From positions 3,787,011-3,851,010 of the forward strand of contig VCAZ01000012.1 of assembly GCA_005784505.1 (NCBI GenBank): 64,000 bases of DNA, in the 5' to 3' direction. Position 1 is the first letter of the stretch. Each line of letters begins with the position of its first letter. The notes beneath the pieces are model-generated. The model did not search any database. It was not told the DNA's origin and saw only the letters and a list, made by a program, of their open reading frames with translations. The DNA comes from Bagarius yarrelli. Taxonomy: Eukaryota; Chordata; Actinopteri; Siluriformes; Sisoridae. Positions 21,823-33,935 of the stretch are shown here, piece by piece. The position numbers and the translations under genes are program-made.

Positions 21823-24279
21823 ATTCACAATTACGACTAATTTCTGAATGGCACTTTATGTAATTATTTGTAGTGATAGATACGGTTATATGGATAAAAT
21901 GTTCTTGCTAAATACTCCTACAGGCTATAGTTTCTGCTGCTGATTCTTAAACACATAAAATATCTACAATGGACACATGCTTAAATATCCACGCATGTTC
22001 ATTTGACAGCTCTGAAGTGATTTATTGTTAAATCAGGATACAAGCCAAGCACTAAAACAATCTTTTAATAGTTAAATGCAATGCTTACAGTATGTTATAA
22101 CAGTTCACAAATTTCATCTCGCATCCTGATCATTAGCTCAGAATCTGGTAACCTGGTTATAGTTTAAATAGAAAATTATACACGAAGACTTCATAAATCA
22201 TAGAATAAATCGAGATCAATTATATCTTTCCAGTTAGACCTTTAAAAGGTCAAGTGGCACAGTTCTTAAATTTTAAATAAAATAACTTTTCATCACTTTT
22301 CTCTGTTCTGACCCCAAACCGGTGAAATGAACTTCCAATCAGTTTCACAGCAGCCGAGTCAATGGCTGTATTCAAGAGATGAGTAAAGGCCAGTTTCTCA
22401 GTTAAATACTAAATCTATCTGCTAATAATAATTTAAAAAACACCTTTGCTCTTTATTTAAGAATTTTGGGTTTATGTTACAGTTATTTGTGACTTCTTAT
22501 TTCTAAGACACTTTCTTATTTTAAAGTTCATACTTGTTGCCTTGGACACTTGTTATTATAAAGTTCATAACACAAGTACATTTGTGATTTTATAATTAGA
22601 GTACAAAAGAGACATTGTCCGTGTCTGGAAACTGCTGTCTAATTTTTTGGCAGACACTAAGTGGCTTTCTTTGAGAGTAAGTGTGAACACAAATGCTGGC
22701 ATCCTGGGGTAGGATGAAGTGCGCCTGAGGGCCCTCACACAACCCCTTCGATTGGCCTGTTCTATTCTTACCCCTCAGTCTGTACACCCACAGGCCCCAC
22801 ACTATCAGCATCTCAATAGTACATTCAGGCTTCTCCCACCGCTGATGTCATTATCTGGAGCTGTGCTGTATACATGGCTGTATAGATGTGCCGTGGGACC
22901 ATCCAGTGTGAACAGAATATCTTTGACTAATGTCATTGCCAAGCCCTGGGGAAATCACCGAAAGTTTGAACAACATCTCTATTCAGTTCCAGCAGAAATC
23001 ACTCATCTGATTATTGCAGACTAGACAGAGGAAACATGAGCTTAAAAAGACCACAGAGGAAAATTCTAATACAATTAATGGACTGATGTAATTACCAATC
23101 CAAAACCTTTTTAACTGAAAATCTTTTAAGCCTCGCAAACAATCCTTGCTTCAATTTGAGGACTTTTTTTTAAATGAACCATTTCTTATGTTTTGTTTTT
23201 GGTTTAATTGGTTTAACTTTCAAGTTAATGACTCCCTAATGAGTTAATTTTTCAACCAAGATTTCAAAAAGCTTGCGCTTTATCAGAATTTGTGTTTATC
23301 AGAATAAATAATTCCACTATTTACCTAGCAATATCTCTAATTAACAAGGAAAAGCCACAGACAAACACTATCCTAAGAAGAGACTTAGGATCCGTGCACA
23401 ATTAAACTACGGCTGAAAAACCTCGTATTTGTTATAAGATAAAGCACATTTTAAAACTATTTTTGTGTTGCTCAGCTGAAGTTAAAAGAAAACACGTTGA
23501 GTGTTCTGAACCAAACACAATTTCCTTGCAATACCCCCCCCCCCCCAGTTCATCCCCCATCAGGCTGCAAACTTCTGGGAGATTTTTAAAAGAGCACACT
23601 GCCATCTAGTGGATATCATAGAGAACTACTAACGCATCTTCCTCATATTGTACTATATAGATTAGGATTATATATAATTACAAAACATATATATAGCATT
23701 AATTTTTAAGACCCGCTAACAATGCTCTGGGTTTGAATTTACAGGTTCCGGAATATTTGTTGCGCTAACTAAAATTATTCAGATAAATCAAATTATTCAG
23801 TAATGCTTAAAAGTGTCTAAAGACGATGTTGAATATAATAAATTATATTACTTTTATAAAGAAAAAGACAAGTCTACTGTTTTTGGTTCAAATCAGTTGT
23901 ATTTGCTTATTGCAATCCAGTTGGTTTATAGGGGAATACAAAAAAAGAAATTTAGGTTATTTTAGATTCTAGGTTATTTGTTCTGTCTCTAATGACTACC
24001 AACATTTACTTAGTTAAATTTACTTTAAATTCTTAAGCAGTTGGCGGTTGAGTTTATGGACTCAAAGAGGCTATACAATAGCTAAAAAAACAGGAATTGA
24101 CATTTCATATAAATGAGAAAGGATGAAAGGATGAAGATACGAATATATAAGCACCCCGTCATCGCAAGTCCACATATATATACCACTCAAAAATATTTTC
24201 ATATTTAATATCTTATATTACTCTAGTAAAATAAAAGTATATAATGATTAAGAAACCCTTTCATCCCATAAACTTCGTG
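21819..24279. other. SOCS5-PRKCE intergenic DNA, no gene seen
   Basis: AT-rich sequence with a 13-C run near 23537. A frame at 22719-23024 shows no domain. Nothing else could be supported. Confidence 0.55.
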
Positions 24280-24284
24280 GTGAC

Positions 24285-24475
24285 ATTATGTATCGTGATT
24301 GGTCGATCGAGTAAACGTCACCAGAGCATTCGATTATAATTGGTGAGCACAGCCCCGCCCACGACACGCAGGCGTGATAAGTTTAAAAGCAGTTGTTAGC
24401 GGCAAAGCTACAGTTAAAGTGTGCTTAGTTGCAGTTTTAAAGCGCACTCACACCGGGAACACGGTTTCCCTGATG
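24285..24475. promoter_or_regulatory. Promoter-like CCAAT/GC-box patch
   Basis: Within about 130 bases there are two CCAAT boxes in the same orientation (gtgattggtcgatc near 24297 and aattggtgag near 24338), a canonical GC box (ccccgcccac near 24352), a CpG cluster and a TTTAAAAG box (near 24382) about 25-30 bases downstream. No ORF or splice donor was recognised nearby. It could serve an unannotated transcript or be a distal PRKCE promoter. Confidence 0.4.
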
Positions 24476-24983
24476 TTTATGGGGTTTTTAATTAATTAAA
24501 ATTAAACACAATATTAACTGTATACAGCGCTGCTGCATGATTATTAATAGGCTCGCACGACTAATAGTTACAGTGCGGTCTAGAACGAGAATTCCAGCCA
24601 CAAGATAGCGCCTTAGATAAACAGGTAACAATAATGTTTTATACAAATTTAAGAAATGTGACAGAAAAAAACCCATAGATGTCGTTTTAATCTCAAAACC
24701 TTAATTTTTTTTAAAATATTCTGCACCTTAGAAAATTATTTTACACTGTTATCCGGTTCAATGACGTCATTATCAAAAAAGTATTTAAAAAAAGGGTCTG
24801 TTCAATGTACAGTGTAATTTATATCTAATGTGATAAAAAAAAATGTTCACTATATAGTTAATTGGGCCATGTCGGATACTTAATTACAAAAAAAAGTGTC
24901 AAACGGTGCTTTATAGCATTAAAGAGATCCCATGATCGCGTGCCGTTTATTACCATGTTGAACATGTAACAGATTGTAATAAG

Positions 24984-25058
24984 GGGGGGGGGGATCAGGT
25001 TATCTTTTTATATCATATAGACTTTCAAATGGTATAATAATAATAATAATAATAATAC
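24984..25058. repeat. Poly-G run and (ATA)n microsatellite
   Basis: About 10 consecutive G near 24984, then seven or eight ATA/TAA units at 25034-25058. Confidence 0.85.
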
Positions 25059-25253
25059 CTGTTTAGCAGTGTATTCATTTACTCGATGAACACACCTGAT
25101 GAACAAGATTGCTACTTGAGTCACATACAGCTGTGCTGAAGGTTAGAGATCACTTTAGCGCAAATCTCTTATAGAGCGTTATGAGCATAGTACATGTTTA
25201 ATATGACCAGACATGCGATCATTTAGTGTAAACTGCTGTGCCGCACTGATTCC

Positions 25254-25256
<3 letters not shown>

Positions 25257-25325
<69 letters not shown>
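25257..25325. repeat. (CA)34 microsatellite upstream of PRKCE
   Basis: A pure alternating CA run of 69 bases immediately upstream of the CpG-rich PRKCE leader. The 65-codon frame across its complement is an artefact of the repeat. Confidence 0.97.
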
Positions 25326-25327
<2 letters not shown>

Positions 25328-25637
25328 TTTGGGCAAACTGACGCGTTTTGCGCATTTCCTGCACTGTAGCGTTCAAACGCCGCTGGGAGGAGGGGGGAAG
25401 AGGCAGGGCTGCAGGAAACCGAGCACCGATGAACAGCTAAACGGCCCGGGAAGCTGAAGAAGAGCGAACGGGAACACCACCTATCCTCGACCCTCGATCA
25501 TTTCTCCTTCATCAGCTGGAAGTGTAAGAAATAAAGCGTTCTTTAATGACTGGAGGAGAAACTGGACTCTGTCCCGATCTTCTGCCTGGAGAAGAACAGT
25601 GAGATAATTTCTATCCCTGACGAGCTTCAGCTCGGGC

Positions 25638-25742
25638 ATGTTTTTGCTCACATGCAGTGATCGAGATGCGGAATCCCCCCATGCGAAGATCGTTCCGTTT
25701 CCTTTCCCCTTTGACGCACTGCTGATCGAGCTGGGGTTTTAG
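25638..25742 (+). CDS. Upstream ORF 1 in PRKCE leader (34 codons)
   Basis: ATG at 25638 to TAG at 25740-25742, encoding 34 residues that start MFLLTCSDRD. It is in the same frame as the main PRKCE start. It resembles no known peptide. If the transcript begins upstream, it would reduce initiation at the main ATG. Conservation is untested. Confidence 0.35.
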   Translation: MFLLTCSDRDAESPHAKIVPFPFPFDALLIELGF

Positions 25743-25832
25743 ATGTCATCCTGTTTCGTATGGCATGTGTTTGGGAAAAGACAACAGACAGCTAAACGAG
25801 GTGAAAGACTCCTGTCTGTGCTGGCTGTCTGA
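25743..25832 (+). CDS. Upstream ORF 2 in PRKCE leader (29 codons)
   Basis: ATG at 25743 directly follows the stop of upstream ORF 1, with no base between. It ends at TGA 25830-25832 and encodes 29 residues starting MSSCFVWHVF. It is also in frame with the main CDS, which starts 132 bases later. An A at -3 gives a fair initiation context. Confidence 0.35.
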   Translation: MSSCFVWHVFGKRQQTAKRGERLLSVLAV

Positions 25833-25964
25833 CTGTTTCACAGTTCAGCTGAACCGGAGAGACGGGGTTTGAGATTTTCTCCAGCCGCCCTGTTGAATAA
25901 CTCAAAGGACAGACAGGGAATTAAAGTGCGGTCTAAGGAATCAACTGCGTTCATCGCCGCTACC

Positions 25965-26312
25965 ATGGTGGTCTTTAACGGGCTGCTGAAGATAAAGATC
26001 ATTGAGGCGCTGGACCTGAAACCTACAGCCTGGTCTTTGAGGCATGCTGTGGGACCGAAAGCGCAAAGCTTCCTGCTGGACCCCTACATCGCCCTCAATG
26101 TTGACGATTCACGCGTGGGTCAGACATCCACGAAGCCAAAGACCAACAGCCCTGCATGGCATGATGAGTTTGTAGCTGAGGTACGTGACGGCCACAAAAT
26201 TGAACTGTCGGTGTTTCACGACGCGCCCATTGGCTATGACGACTTTGTGGCCAACTGCACCATCCAGTTCGAGGACCTGCTGCAGAACGGCAGCAAGCAC
26301 TTCGAGGACTGG
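25965..26312 (+). CDS. PRKCE: Protein kinase C epsilon, exon 1 (C2 domain)
   Basis: Codes residues 1-116 of the diacylglycerol-activated, calcium-independent kinase PKC epsilon. Almost the whole exon is the N-terminal novel-type C2 domain, a membrane- and adaptor-binding module. It reads MVVFNGLLKIKIIEALDLKP, then TAWSLRHAVGPKAQSFLLDP. The RACK2-binding segment at 14-21 is EALDLKPT (human EAVSLKPT), and the pseudo-RACK segment HDAPIGYD is exactly at 85-92. PRKCH is excluded because its start and loop sequences differ. The start lies in a strong context (gctaccATGg). The open frame extends back to a TTG at 25869, but no upstream in-frame ATG remains after the last stop. The exon ends after FEDW at a GTATGA donor (26313), phase 0. 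Kinase, C1 and pseudosubstrate parts lie on exons outside the window. Confidence 0.96.
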
Positions 26313-27843
26313 GTATGACTGCCCTTTCTGGCTTCTTTCCATGTTCTTATTAAATGCATCATGCCAGGCAGTCACTTAAAAAAACTGGCAATTTAGGAGT
26401 TTTGATTTGTTTTGTTTTTCCTTATATACATGATGCTCATGTGCTGGGTTTTCTTACTCCTCTTAGAAGAAGGCTTGCAATAAAAGCAAAAGGGGGCCTC
26501 TGATCTGCGTTTACAGTAACTGGTTGCATAGAGACTATGGGAGAGGGTGCACAGCCTGTCATAAATATTCCCTGCAGCTGCAAGGAGCATTACTACCACC
26601 ACAGTGCAGTCATGTAGTCTGATGGTCAGACAGGCCAGGATGGGTGAATTGTGCAACCTCTTGGAAGGGAGACAGACAAGATGTTTGTCTTATTGAAGGG
26701 TACAGGTGATCTTGTTTACTTTAATAGAGGTGGCAATTAATTTCAAAAGTTCAAGTAGAGATGATTGATGAAAAAGGTAATTGCTGTTTCTTCTTGTTGC
26801 TGCCAGCATATGCAGTAATATCTGTTGCTTTCAAAGACCTTCATAAATGAATTTGTTAAATGGTAATTTGAGCAAATTGCTAAACTTTAAGATCAGATCA
26901 ATCACAGTTTAGCATCATGTCATCCTACAATAATGAATTCCTTTCCTACTCCTACTCAGATGTAAGCAAAAACAAAAGACCTGTGTTCATATTGAAATCT
27001 GCTGTGTACCTGAATGTGTATGTGTGTCTGTGTCATTCATCATTACCTGATTTTGCAGCATGTTTGTGCTTCTATAATGAGTCTTTAGCCCTATTATTAA
27101 CCATAGGCCCATAACATCACAAGATCTTACACTGTTAATGTGCTTTAATCTGCATTTGCAAGATGACAAACTAAACAGCATCGGCCCTAAACTCCGCCTC
27201 TTTATTTGTGATTGCTTGTTTTAAGCCTCTCAAAATCTTTCCACCACACTGCTTACCTACGCTTCTGCTCTGCTTACTGCTGCTGTTTTTTTCCATGATA
27301 TTTACATAAATTTGGTTGTAACAAATAAAAAGTTTTCCTCCTTGTAAAAAGAACAATTCTGATTGGCTAAATGCAACATAGAAGCCACCCTTATGTTAAA
27401 CATTCCCAAGACTTTTACCTACTTTGGCAAAAGTCTAAACTATAGGCAAAGTGGAGAAATTACATAGATGTCTTAGTAGGCAACTAGGTAGGGACTGTGA
27501 AGATATTATGTAAAATTAAGGTTAAAAGTGTTATTGCTTATGTTGCGGTTCTTTTAATCCAATAATTGTGCAGCAGTACATTCAGCCGTACACTGGAAAT
27601 GGAATTGGAAAAGGACAGAGCAATAAATAGGCCATATTTCTTTCTTTGAAAAGTCACAATTTTCTGATGATGCAAAAACTGTGCGTAAGAAAAGAGCGAT
27701 AGTGAAAGAGATCGACAGAAGGATGCAAATAAAGAGAGAGGCAACAATAGGATAGATAAAACAAAAGAAAATTGAGCAACATCTAAGTAATTGTCAAGAC
27801 AAAATAGTAACATTTGTATCAGGAAGCATATAGGTATTTGTAA

Positions 27844-28030
27844 GGGAAGTGGTAGCTCAGTGTTTAAGGTGTTGTACTGCTAATTGTGAGGATTGTGAGT
27901 TTATTTCCCAGCACCAAACTGCCACTGCTGGGCCCCTGAGCAAGGCCCTTAACTCACAACTGATTAATTAGATTATTGTAAGTCATTCTGGATAAGGGCA
28001 TCTGCTAAATGACTGAAATGTAATGTAAAT
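27844..28030 (+). repeat. tRNA-derived SINE copy 2
   Basis: The head 'agtggtagctcagtg' has a good A-box match. It is followed by 'gggcccctgagcaaggccct', 'taagtcattctggataaggg' and a 'tgtaatgtaaat' tail. Same family as the copy at 3671. Confidence 0.88.
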
Positions 28031-28689
28031 TACTGGATGTTGTTCAGTCAAAAACCTGGGTCATTTTGTATAGAGGAGCATTGTTGTTTTCCATTTTGAG
28101 GAACTCACCACAAGTTTTTTGGAAAGCAGAAACTAAATAAATGATGTTAGCTCATACAATTCAGATTTCATACAAATCAGTTCATACAATTCGGATTTTT
28201 AACCTACCAGGTAACAATGCATATGTCCTGATGGCAAGATATATACAACAGTGTACCAGCACACAAAACGTAATTGTCTTTTGCATTCTGCAACTTTTTT
28301 CTTATTTTGTGCACATATTTAATTCTCAGTCCAAGCTGAACCCCCAATTGCTTAGTTGTATAAAAGAGATCTACACAAGTCGCTCTATACATTAAACCTC
28401 TGGCGGCTAAAAATAGATGTTAAAAAGGATAAACTCATGCATGAATAGTAGCAAGGCATATTAAATGATTTTCTTATAACCCCAAATCATTGTTTTAGTG
28501 CAAAATGATTGTACAGAATGGCTAAACAATTTAATAGTAATACAGACAAAAATTGAATAATTTTCTCTTGAGGTATTAATCAATAGTTGCACTATTAAAA
28601 TGCCTGCTTTCTAACAGAATTTCCCGAATTCTAGGTATCACTTTTGGTGGCTATGCTACATAAGCTAGCATAACCATGAACTCTAGGCG

Positions 28690-28930
28690 AAGTATTTGCC
28701 CCGTCAACATTCTGAGCGTATTTTATTCATGTTTTATTCAAGTCCTTTGGTTATGATCCCTGCTACGTGTTTTGGCTTTCAATATTTAGTCCAGCAATAC
28801 TGATTTGTTTGCGGATCTACCTAGTTATCCGTGTACTGTCTTTAGCCTGATTTACGACTACATCTTTGCCTCGTCCTGTTTATCGTGTTTATTCAATAAA
28901 GCTGCATTCTGCATGATGGATTCTACTCAG
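28690..28930 (+). mobile_element. Possible retroelement 3' end or LTR
   Basis: The T-rich sequence 'gttttattcatgttttattc' is followed by 'attcaataaagctgcattctg' near 28892, as in LTR or LINE 3' ends of fish repeats. No target duplication was found, so class and limits are uncertain. Confidence 0.35.
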
Positions 28931-29559
28931 CCTGGTTTATCACACTAACCAACCATAAAAATATTTCTTTATTCTTTGATTATATGTGATTATATATACA
29001 GTATGCGCGTGTGTAATAGAAAGAAAACAGGAATACAAAACATTTTGTGGAATGTGTGTTACAGTTGACTTAAATAAGGATTTTCTTAAGCATTATTTTC
29101 TTAAAAAATGAACACACAAGCAGAAGCGTAACATTTTCCAGCTAACACATTTCCTTACATGTTTTCTATTGCCTGCCAGCAGGTTGTTGGTCGTAGCACT
29201 TCATAACCACTGACTTTTCAGTTAAAACACCATAATAGAACTTGCTGGAGAGGTGAAGTGTGATATTTACCGGCTGTGTAAACTTTAGCAGGATTGCTTT
29301 ATTCATATATATTTTATAAGTCTTACTTTTACTATCCTATAGCTATCAATTTTAATACAGCTGTAATGGTTTTCATTACAGAGAATTCATAAGGAAAATT
29401 GATATTAATTCTTAAAATTATGTGAGGTTAAATTAAAACCATTAGGTAAATTCATCATCACTGCAATACCATTCAGCACAAATTATAGATCTAGACAAAA
29501 GGCAAAAAGATTATAGTTTTGAATATATGAGGGGTCCAGCGGTGTTTAAAGTGGCAGTG

Positions 29560-29625
29560 CTGAGAATTGAACACACAATCTTCTGGTCAGCAGACCAACA
29601 CATTAACCACTCAGCTTCACCTATA
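29560..29625 (-). repeat. Partial tRNA-derived SINE head
   Basis: The reverse strand reads a tRNA-like head: 'aagctgagtggttaatgtgt', then 'aagattgtgtgttcaattct'. The SINE body is missing. Confidence 0.55.
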
Positions 29626-29929
29626 TAGCAGATTGCACTGTGGTTTAAAAAATAAAATAGTCATACAGTTTTATAAAAGTATGAAATCTATGTAAAAACC
29701 GACAGGAACATATAGGGTGGTAGTTTCTTTTTAAATACCATCTTTGTATGCTTATTACAGTATTATACCAAATATAATAAAACCCTGTATGACCCCTTGC
29801 CATCACACTTACATGTCCCTATAATACACCCCTTTTTTGATTTACTTCCTTTTTTGGTTTTAACTCTGTCTTCTGTTAATGCTTTATACTAGATTCTAAA
29901 ACACATAGTTGTGGGGATTTATATTCATT

Positions 29930-30245
29930 TACCCCCAAGGGCATTAGTGAAATCAGTCATGCTGAGTGACGAGCCCTGAGGCACAATTAGCATTCCAATT
30001 CTTTTGAACAGTCCTCAGTAAGGCTGAGACAGGGCTCTGTGCGGACCATTCGGGGTCTTGTGTTAAAAGTGGGCGCTTGATTGTCATGCTGGAAAAGGTT
30101 CTGGACATGTTTGTTACAGATAAATTGTAATACTACATTTATAATATATATGGTATATTATATAAACAGTCCAGTGCTTTTAACTTTTTGGCAGTAGTTT
30201 AAGGACGACCCACATATGGGTGTAAACTTCAGGTGTCCATTATTC
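29930..30245. mobile_element. Non-autonomous Tc1-like element fragment
   Basis: Motifs typical of one common fish family are present in order: 'gggcattagtgaaatcagtc', 'cagggctctgtgcgga', 'attgtcatgctggaaaaggt', and an end resembling 'cttcaggtgtcca'. Related pieces occur at 43714, 51.0-51.7 kb and 60.0-60.4 kb. Confidence 0.65.
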
Positions 30246-32297
30246 TTGTATAGCTTTATTGGCCAAAAGGGCATGCAAGTTCATTCTGCTTTATGGTTTG
30301 ACACTTTAAAATGTAACATCTTTTGTATTTACACAAACAGACTGGTTGTGCAACCAGAGATCATTCATTAAAAGAAGTTGTACACATTAATGTATTAACA
30401 ATAATAAATAATAATTAATTTTATAACATGAACGTAATATGGAAAATTCATAATTTACCCAATTCTTATAAAGAGCTGATTGTCATAGTTGTAAACACAA
30501 AAAACCCTTCCTTATCCTATGAGAGATCTAGAGTGTCAGGGTGCCTTGGTTTCCAAACGGGCCATTACAAAAATTCAGGAAATTCAGGAGAAATCATTTA
30601 GTCAGAAATCTGAAATCAGTTACGGGTAAAATGTCTAAAGTTGCATTCCTGGCATTTTATCCAGACTACCTTTTGCTGAAATCCATGAAAGGCAAAACGC
30701 TATTAGAATGCTTGTAAATCGATTCGGAACATTGAAGCGCTGCTGCCAGACATATGAAACTTAGGGAACGACTTGGTCAGGTAGTAACTTGCTGTTTGCC
30801 AATATTTCTAGTAGAACAAGGTTGACATGGATGAAAGGAAATTGGCTTGAAGGCCCGACGTCTTCTTAGAGGCATTTTGAATGCCAAATGTTCTTGTTTG
30901 GCAAACGGAGCCAGAGATGATAACACAGGCTCAAAAATGCATAGCGCATGCCTACACTTGCTGCTTCCTTCACACTGCTGACTCAGGATTTAATGTTATT
31001 CACTTGAGTAAGTGTCTGTGAAAAGAAAAGTTTGTGTGAATTCCCATTAATATGTTTGACAAACTACAAGCCATTACATGCATCTCAGAGCAGTGCCAGA
31101 TTTTATGGAGTAGTTTTAACTAAACTTTTATCAAGCCTCTGGTCTGTAATCCTAATCCTTACTTCTAAATTTGGTGTGTTTTGGAGCTGAAGTTTAGAAC
31201 GCAAAGTGAAAATTGTTGGTTTACTGTAATATGTTATGTGGCTCTATGTAACGAAACGAATCAGGAGATATGCTAATTGAAGTTTAGCCCCAGTGAACAT
31301 CTCCTTCTCATTATTTAATACTTTTGGATGTGTGTAATTTCCTACTATTTTCAGAATCAGTGTCTGTAATATTCCCACATTTTTTAATTGTGTTATGGTG
31401 CTGCATCTGCTCAGTCTTTACCATGATTACTGCAACTGTAAAATTTCCTTGTATCTGTGGATTTAATTCTTAAGCAGGTATTGTTAAAGGAGGGGTCTGT
31501 GTGTTGTAGCCATGTGTGTTTGTCATGGTTATTATTAACATTTATTTAAAAAATGTGGAGTATCATTGAAGGTTACAGTAACATGGAGCAATACGAAGTA
31601 CACACGCTCACACAAAAAGATCTAGACGAAAATCCGAGTAAAGGTTAACAATTAACAGACTGTTACCTCTTAACCAGTGAAAACAAACAACACTTCTTTT
31701 CAATTACACCATGTTATGTTTACAAACCCTCTTTCAATAATGTTTTAGTAAAATCTGCACAGACCTAATCCTAAGCACCTAATTAACCTCCACGCTTACG
31801 TATTCCTCCTTTTACATGTACACACACTACAAATGGCTTTGTTTTTCTTATTGATAATCTGTTTCATAGTGACACTGCGCGTTTGTTCTAATCTTTTATT
31901 TCTTGTCGCTTACAAATTCTATTCACTTTTTTCATTGAAATAATAAAAAACCCCAAATAAACTAGTAAACAAACAAACAGATCCATAAATAAAGAACAAA
32001 CCCTGCCAATACACACCTGGGAACACTGTGGAAAAATCCTGGAGCTGAAATGTAACAGTATAATTAAACACTGGAAATATAGCACCCAAGACAGACGTTG
32101 GAAAAGGAGCTGTATATCTTAATGTTTGCTCACATGAAAATAAAATGACTCTTATTTATTGGTTATGTTTTACACAATCATGGAACAGATGCGTATCTGT
32201 AGCCTCAGCTTGAATGACTATAAATCTGTTAAGAAATGGTTTCTTCTTGGTACGAGTAATTAGATTTGCGCGCAGCCGTACATGGTTTATTTTAAAT

Positions 32298-32842
32298 TAC
32301 AACCCGAATTCTGGAAAAGTTGAGATGTTTTTGTTTTTTTTTCAAATTTAAATAAAAAAAAACTACAAGACTTTGAAATCACACGAGCCAATATTTTATT
32401 CACAATAGAACATAAATAACATTAATGTTTTAACTGAGAAATTTGTACACTTTTATTCACTAATTGAGCTCATTCCAAATTTGATGGCTAAAAGAAGCAA
32501 TACATTTCCAAAAGATTTAGCTGGAAGAACCTTTAGCAACTAATTAAGTGAATTTACATCAGGTCTGTAAGAGGATTAGCTATAAAAGGGATGTGTCTCA
32601 AAGGTAAAGATGGGCAGAGGCTCTCCATTCTGTAAAAAGGAGTGTTTAAAAACAACATTCCTTAATGTCAAATTTCAAAGAATTTATAAATTTCATCATC
32701 TACAGTGCGTAACATCATCAGAAGATTTAGAGAAACTGAAAAAATCTCTTTGTGTAAGGGACAAGGCCAAAGACCTAAATCTTTTAGTTTTCATTTTATT
32801 CAAATAAAAAAAAGTCCCAACTTTTTAGGAATTTGTGTTGTA
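32298..32842 (+). mobile_element. mariner/Tc1-like MITE with TA ends
   Basis: It starts TACAACCCGAATTCTGGAAA and ends CCCAACTTTTTAGGAATTTG followed by TGTTGTA, an inverted pair with TA at both edges. Inside (32610-32760) are broken transposase codons beginning MGRGSPFCKK, the same start as the related copy at 39085. The catalytic part is lost. Confidence 0.82.
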
Positions 32843-32900
32843 ATTAAGTAGTTAAAAAAGAAAGACTTAATTTGTATAGATGGTTTTAACTTCGTTTAAT

Positions 32901-33036
32901 GACGGTGACATGATGGTGTAGTAGGTAGTGTTGCTGTGTCATGGTTCCAGGGTCTGAGTTTTAAGTTTAAATGACTGTCTGTGTGGAGATTTACACATAC
33001 TTTTCATCATCACGTGGGTTTCCTCAGGGTTAGATA
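32901..33036 (+). repeat. Widespread fish interspersed repeat (5' part)
   Basis: The order 'acatgatggtgtagtaggta', 'gtgtggagatttacacat' and 'cacgtgggtttcctc' matches the head of a very common teleost repeat whose later part is seen at 44140-44397. Confidence 0.6.
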
Positions 33037-33509
33037 ACTTCCACATACTTGCCAATGCACTTGAAAAATCGTATGCAATAGCAGATAATCTTTAATAACA
33101 AACCATTTAATCCAAATCATAAAACAAACTGGTAATCCAAGATACAGCCTGTGGTCAAATGATATCCATAAACAGAAAATCGTAAACAAAATATCTAGAC
33201 AGAGAAATAAGCTTTGTCATATACACAGGATAAGTGTATTTTTCACAACTCATATATAAGGAATATCTCTTTAAGAGGGTCTGTGGATTTGGCACACCTG
33301 TGCTCATTCATTAACACAGTGAAGAGGTGCGTGCAAGTGAGAGGTTTTGGGAGTTGTATTTCTTTTCAGCCATGTTTGTAGTCTGCAGTGGCAGTTGGGA
33401 ATTGGAGTCCTCATTTCCTTATTTATTTTCCTTTTGCTTATTAAGAAGTCAAAGGTCACTATAACTTTAAAAAGGATGTGAAAATTACTGAAAATGAATG
33501 AATGAATTT

Positions 33510-33935
33510 ACGTTGCCCGTCCAGAAGAACCCTAATATCAGATGGACCGCCTTTGGCTTTGATTACAGCATACATTTGCTGTGGCATTGTTTAAATACGG
33601 TTCTGCAATGTCAAACATTTGTAACAATGATGGTCCAATCCATGTGTGTAAATGATGTCTCATGCTCCCTGAACCACTCTTTCACAATTTGAGCCCGATG
33701 AATCTTAGTATTGTAATTTTGGAAAATGCTCATTCCATAAGAAAAGTTTTTGGGCACAAAAACTGAGACCTGACCAACTGTAGCAACCCCCGGTTATACC
33801 CCTGCCCCCACAGGCTTGCACGATAGTGATGTTGGGTGCATCACATCATCCACCTCTCTTCTTACACTGATGCGCCCATTACTCTGGGACAGGGTAAATC
33901 TGGACTTATCAGACCACAAGTACAACCATAATAAA
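33510..33935 (-). mobile_element. Tc1/mariner transposase remnant
   Basis: On the minus strand, 'tggtctgataagtccagatt' translates to a WSDKSRFTLS-type motif near the second catalytic Asp of Tc1-like transposases, followed by NGRISVRREVDD. Upstream pieces are scrambled by stops. It is inactive. Confidence 0.65.

Larger units (their letters stand above)
25326..25964 (+). promoter_or_regulatory. PRKCE: PRKCE CpG-rich promoter and 5' leader
   Basis: A CpG-enriched stretch without a TATA box leads into the PRKCE start codon. It contains 'gggaggagggggg'-type G-rich boxes near 25386 and several upstream ATGs. The true transcription start is unknown. Two upstream ORFs at 25638-25742 and 25743-25832 are listed separately. 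Confidence 0.65.

Noticed and set aside
25179..25376. 65-codon minus-strand frame with a Cys-Val repeat
   Set aside because: It is simply the translation of the (CA)n microsatellite.
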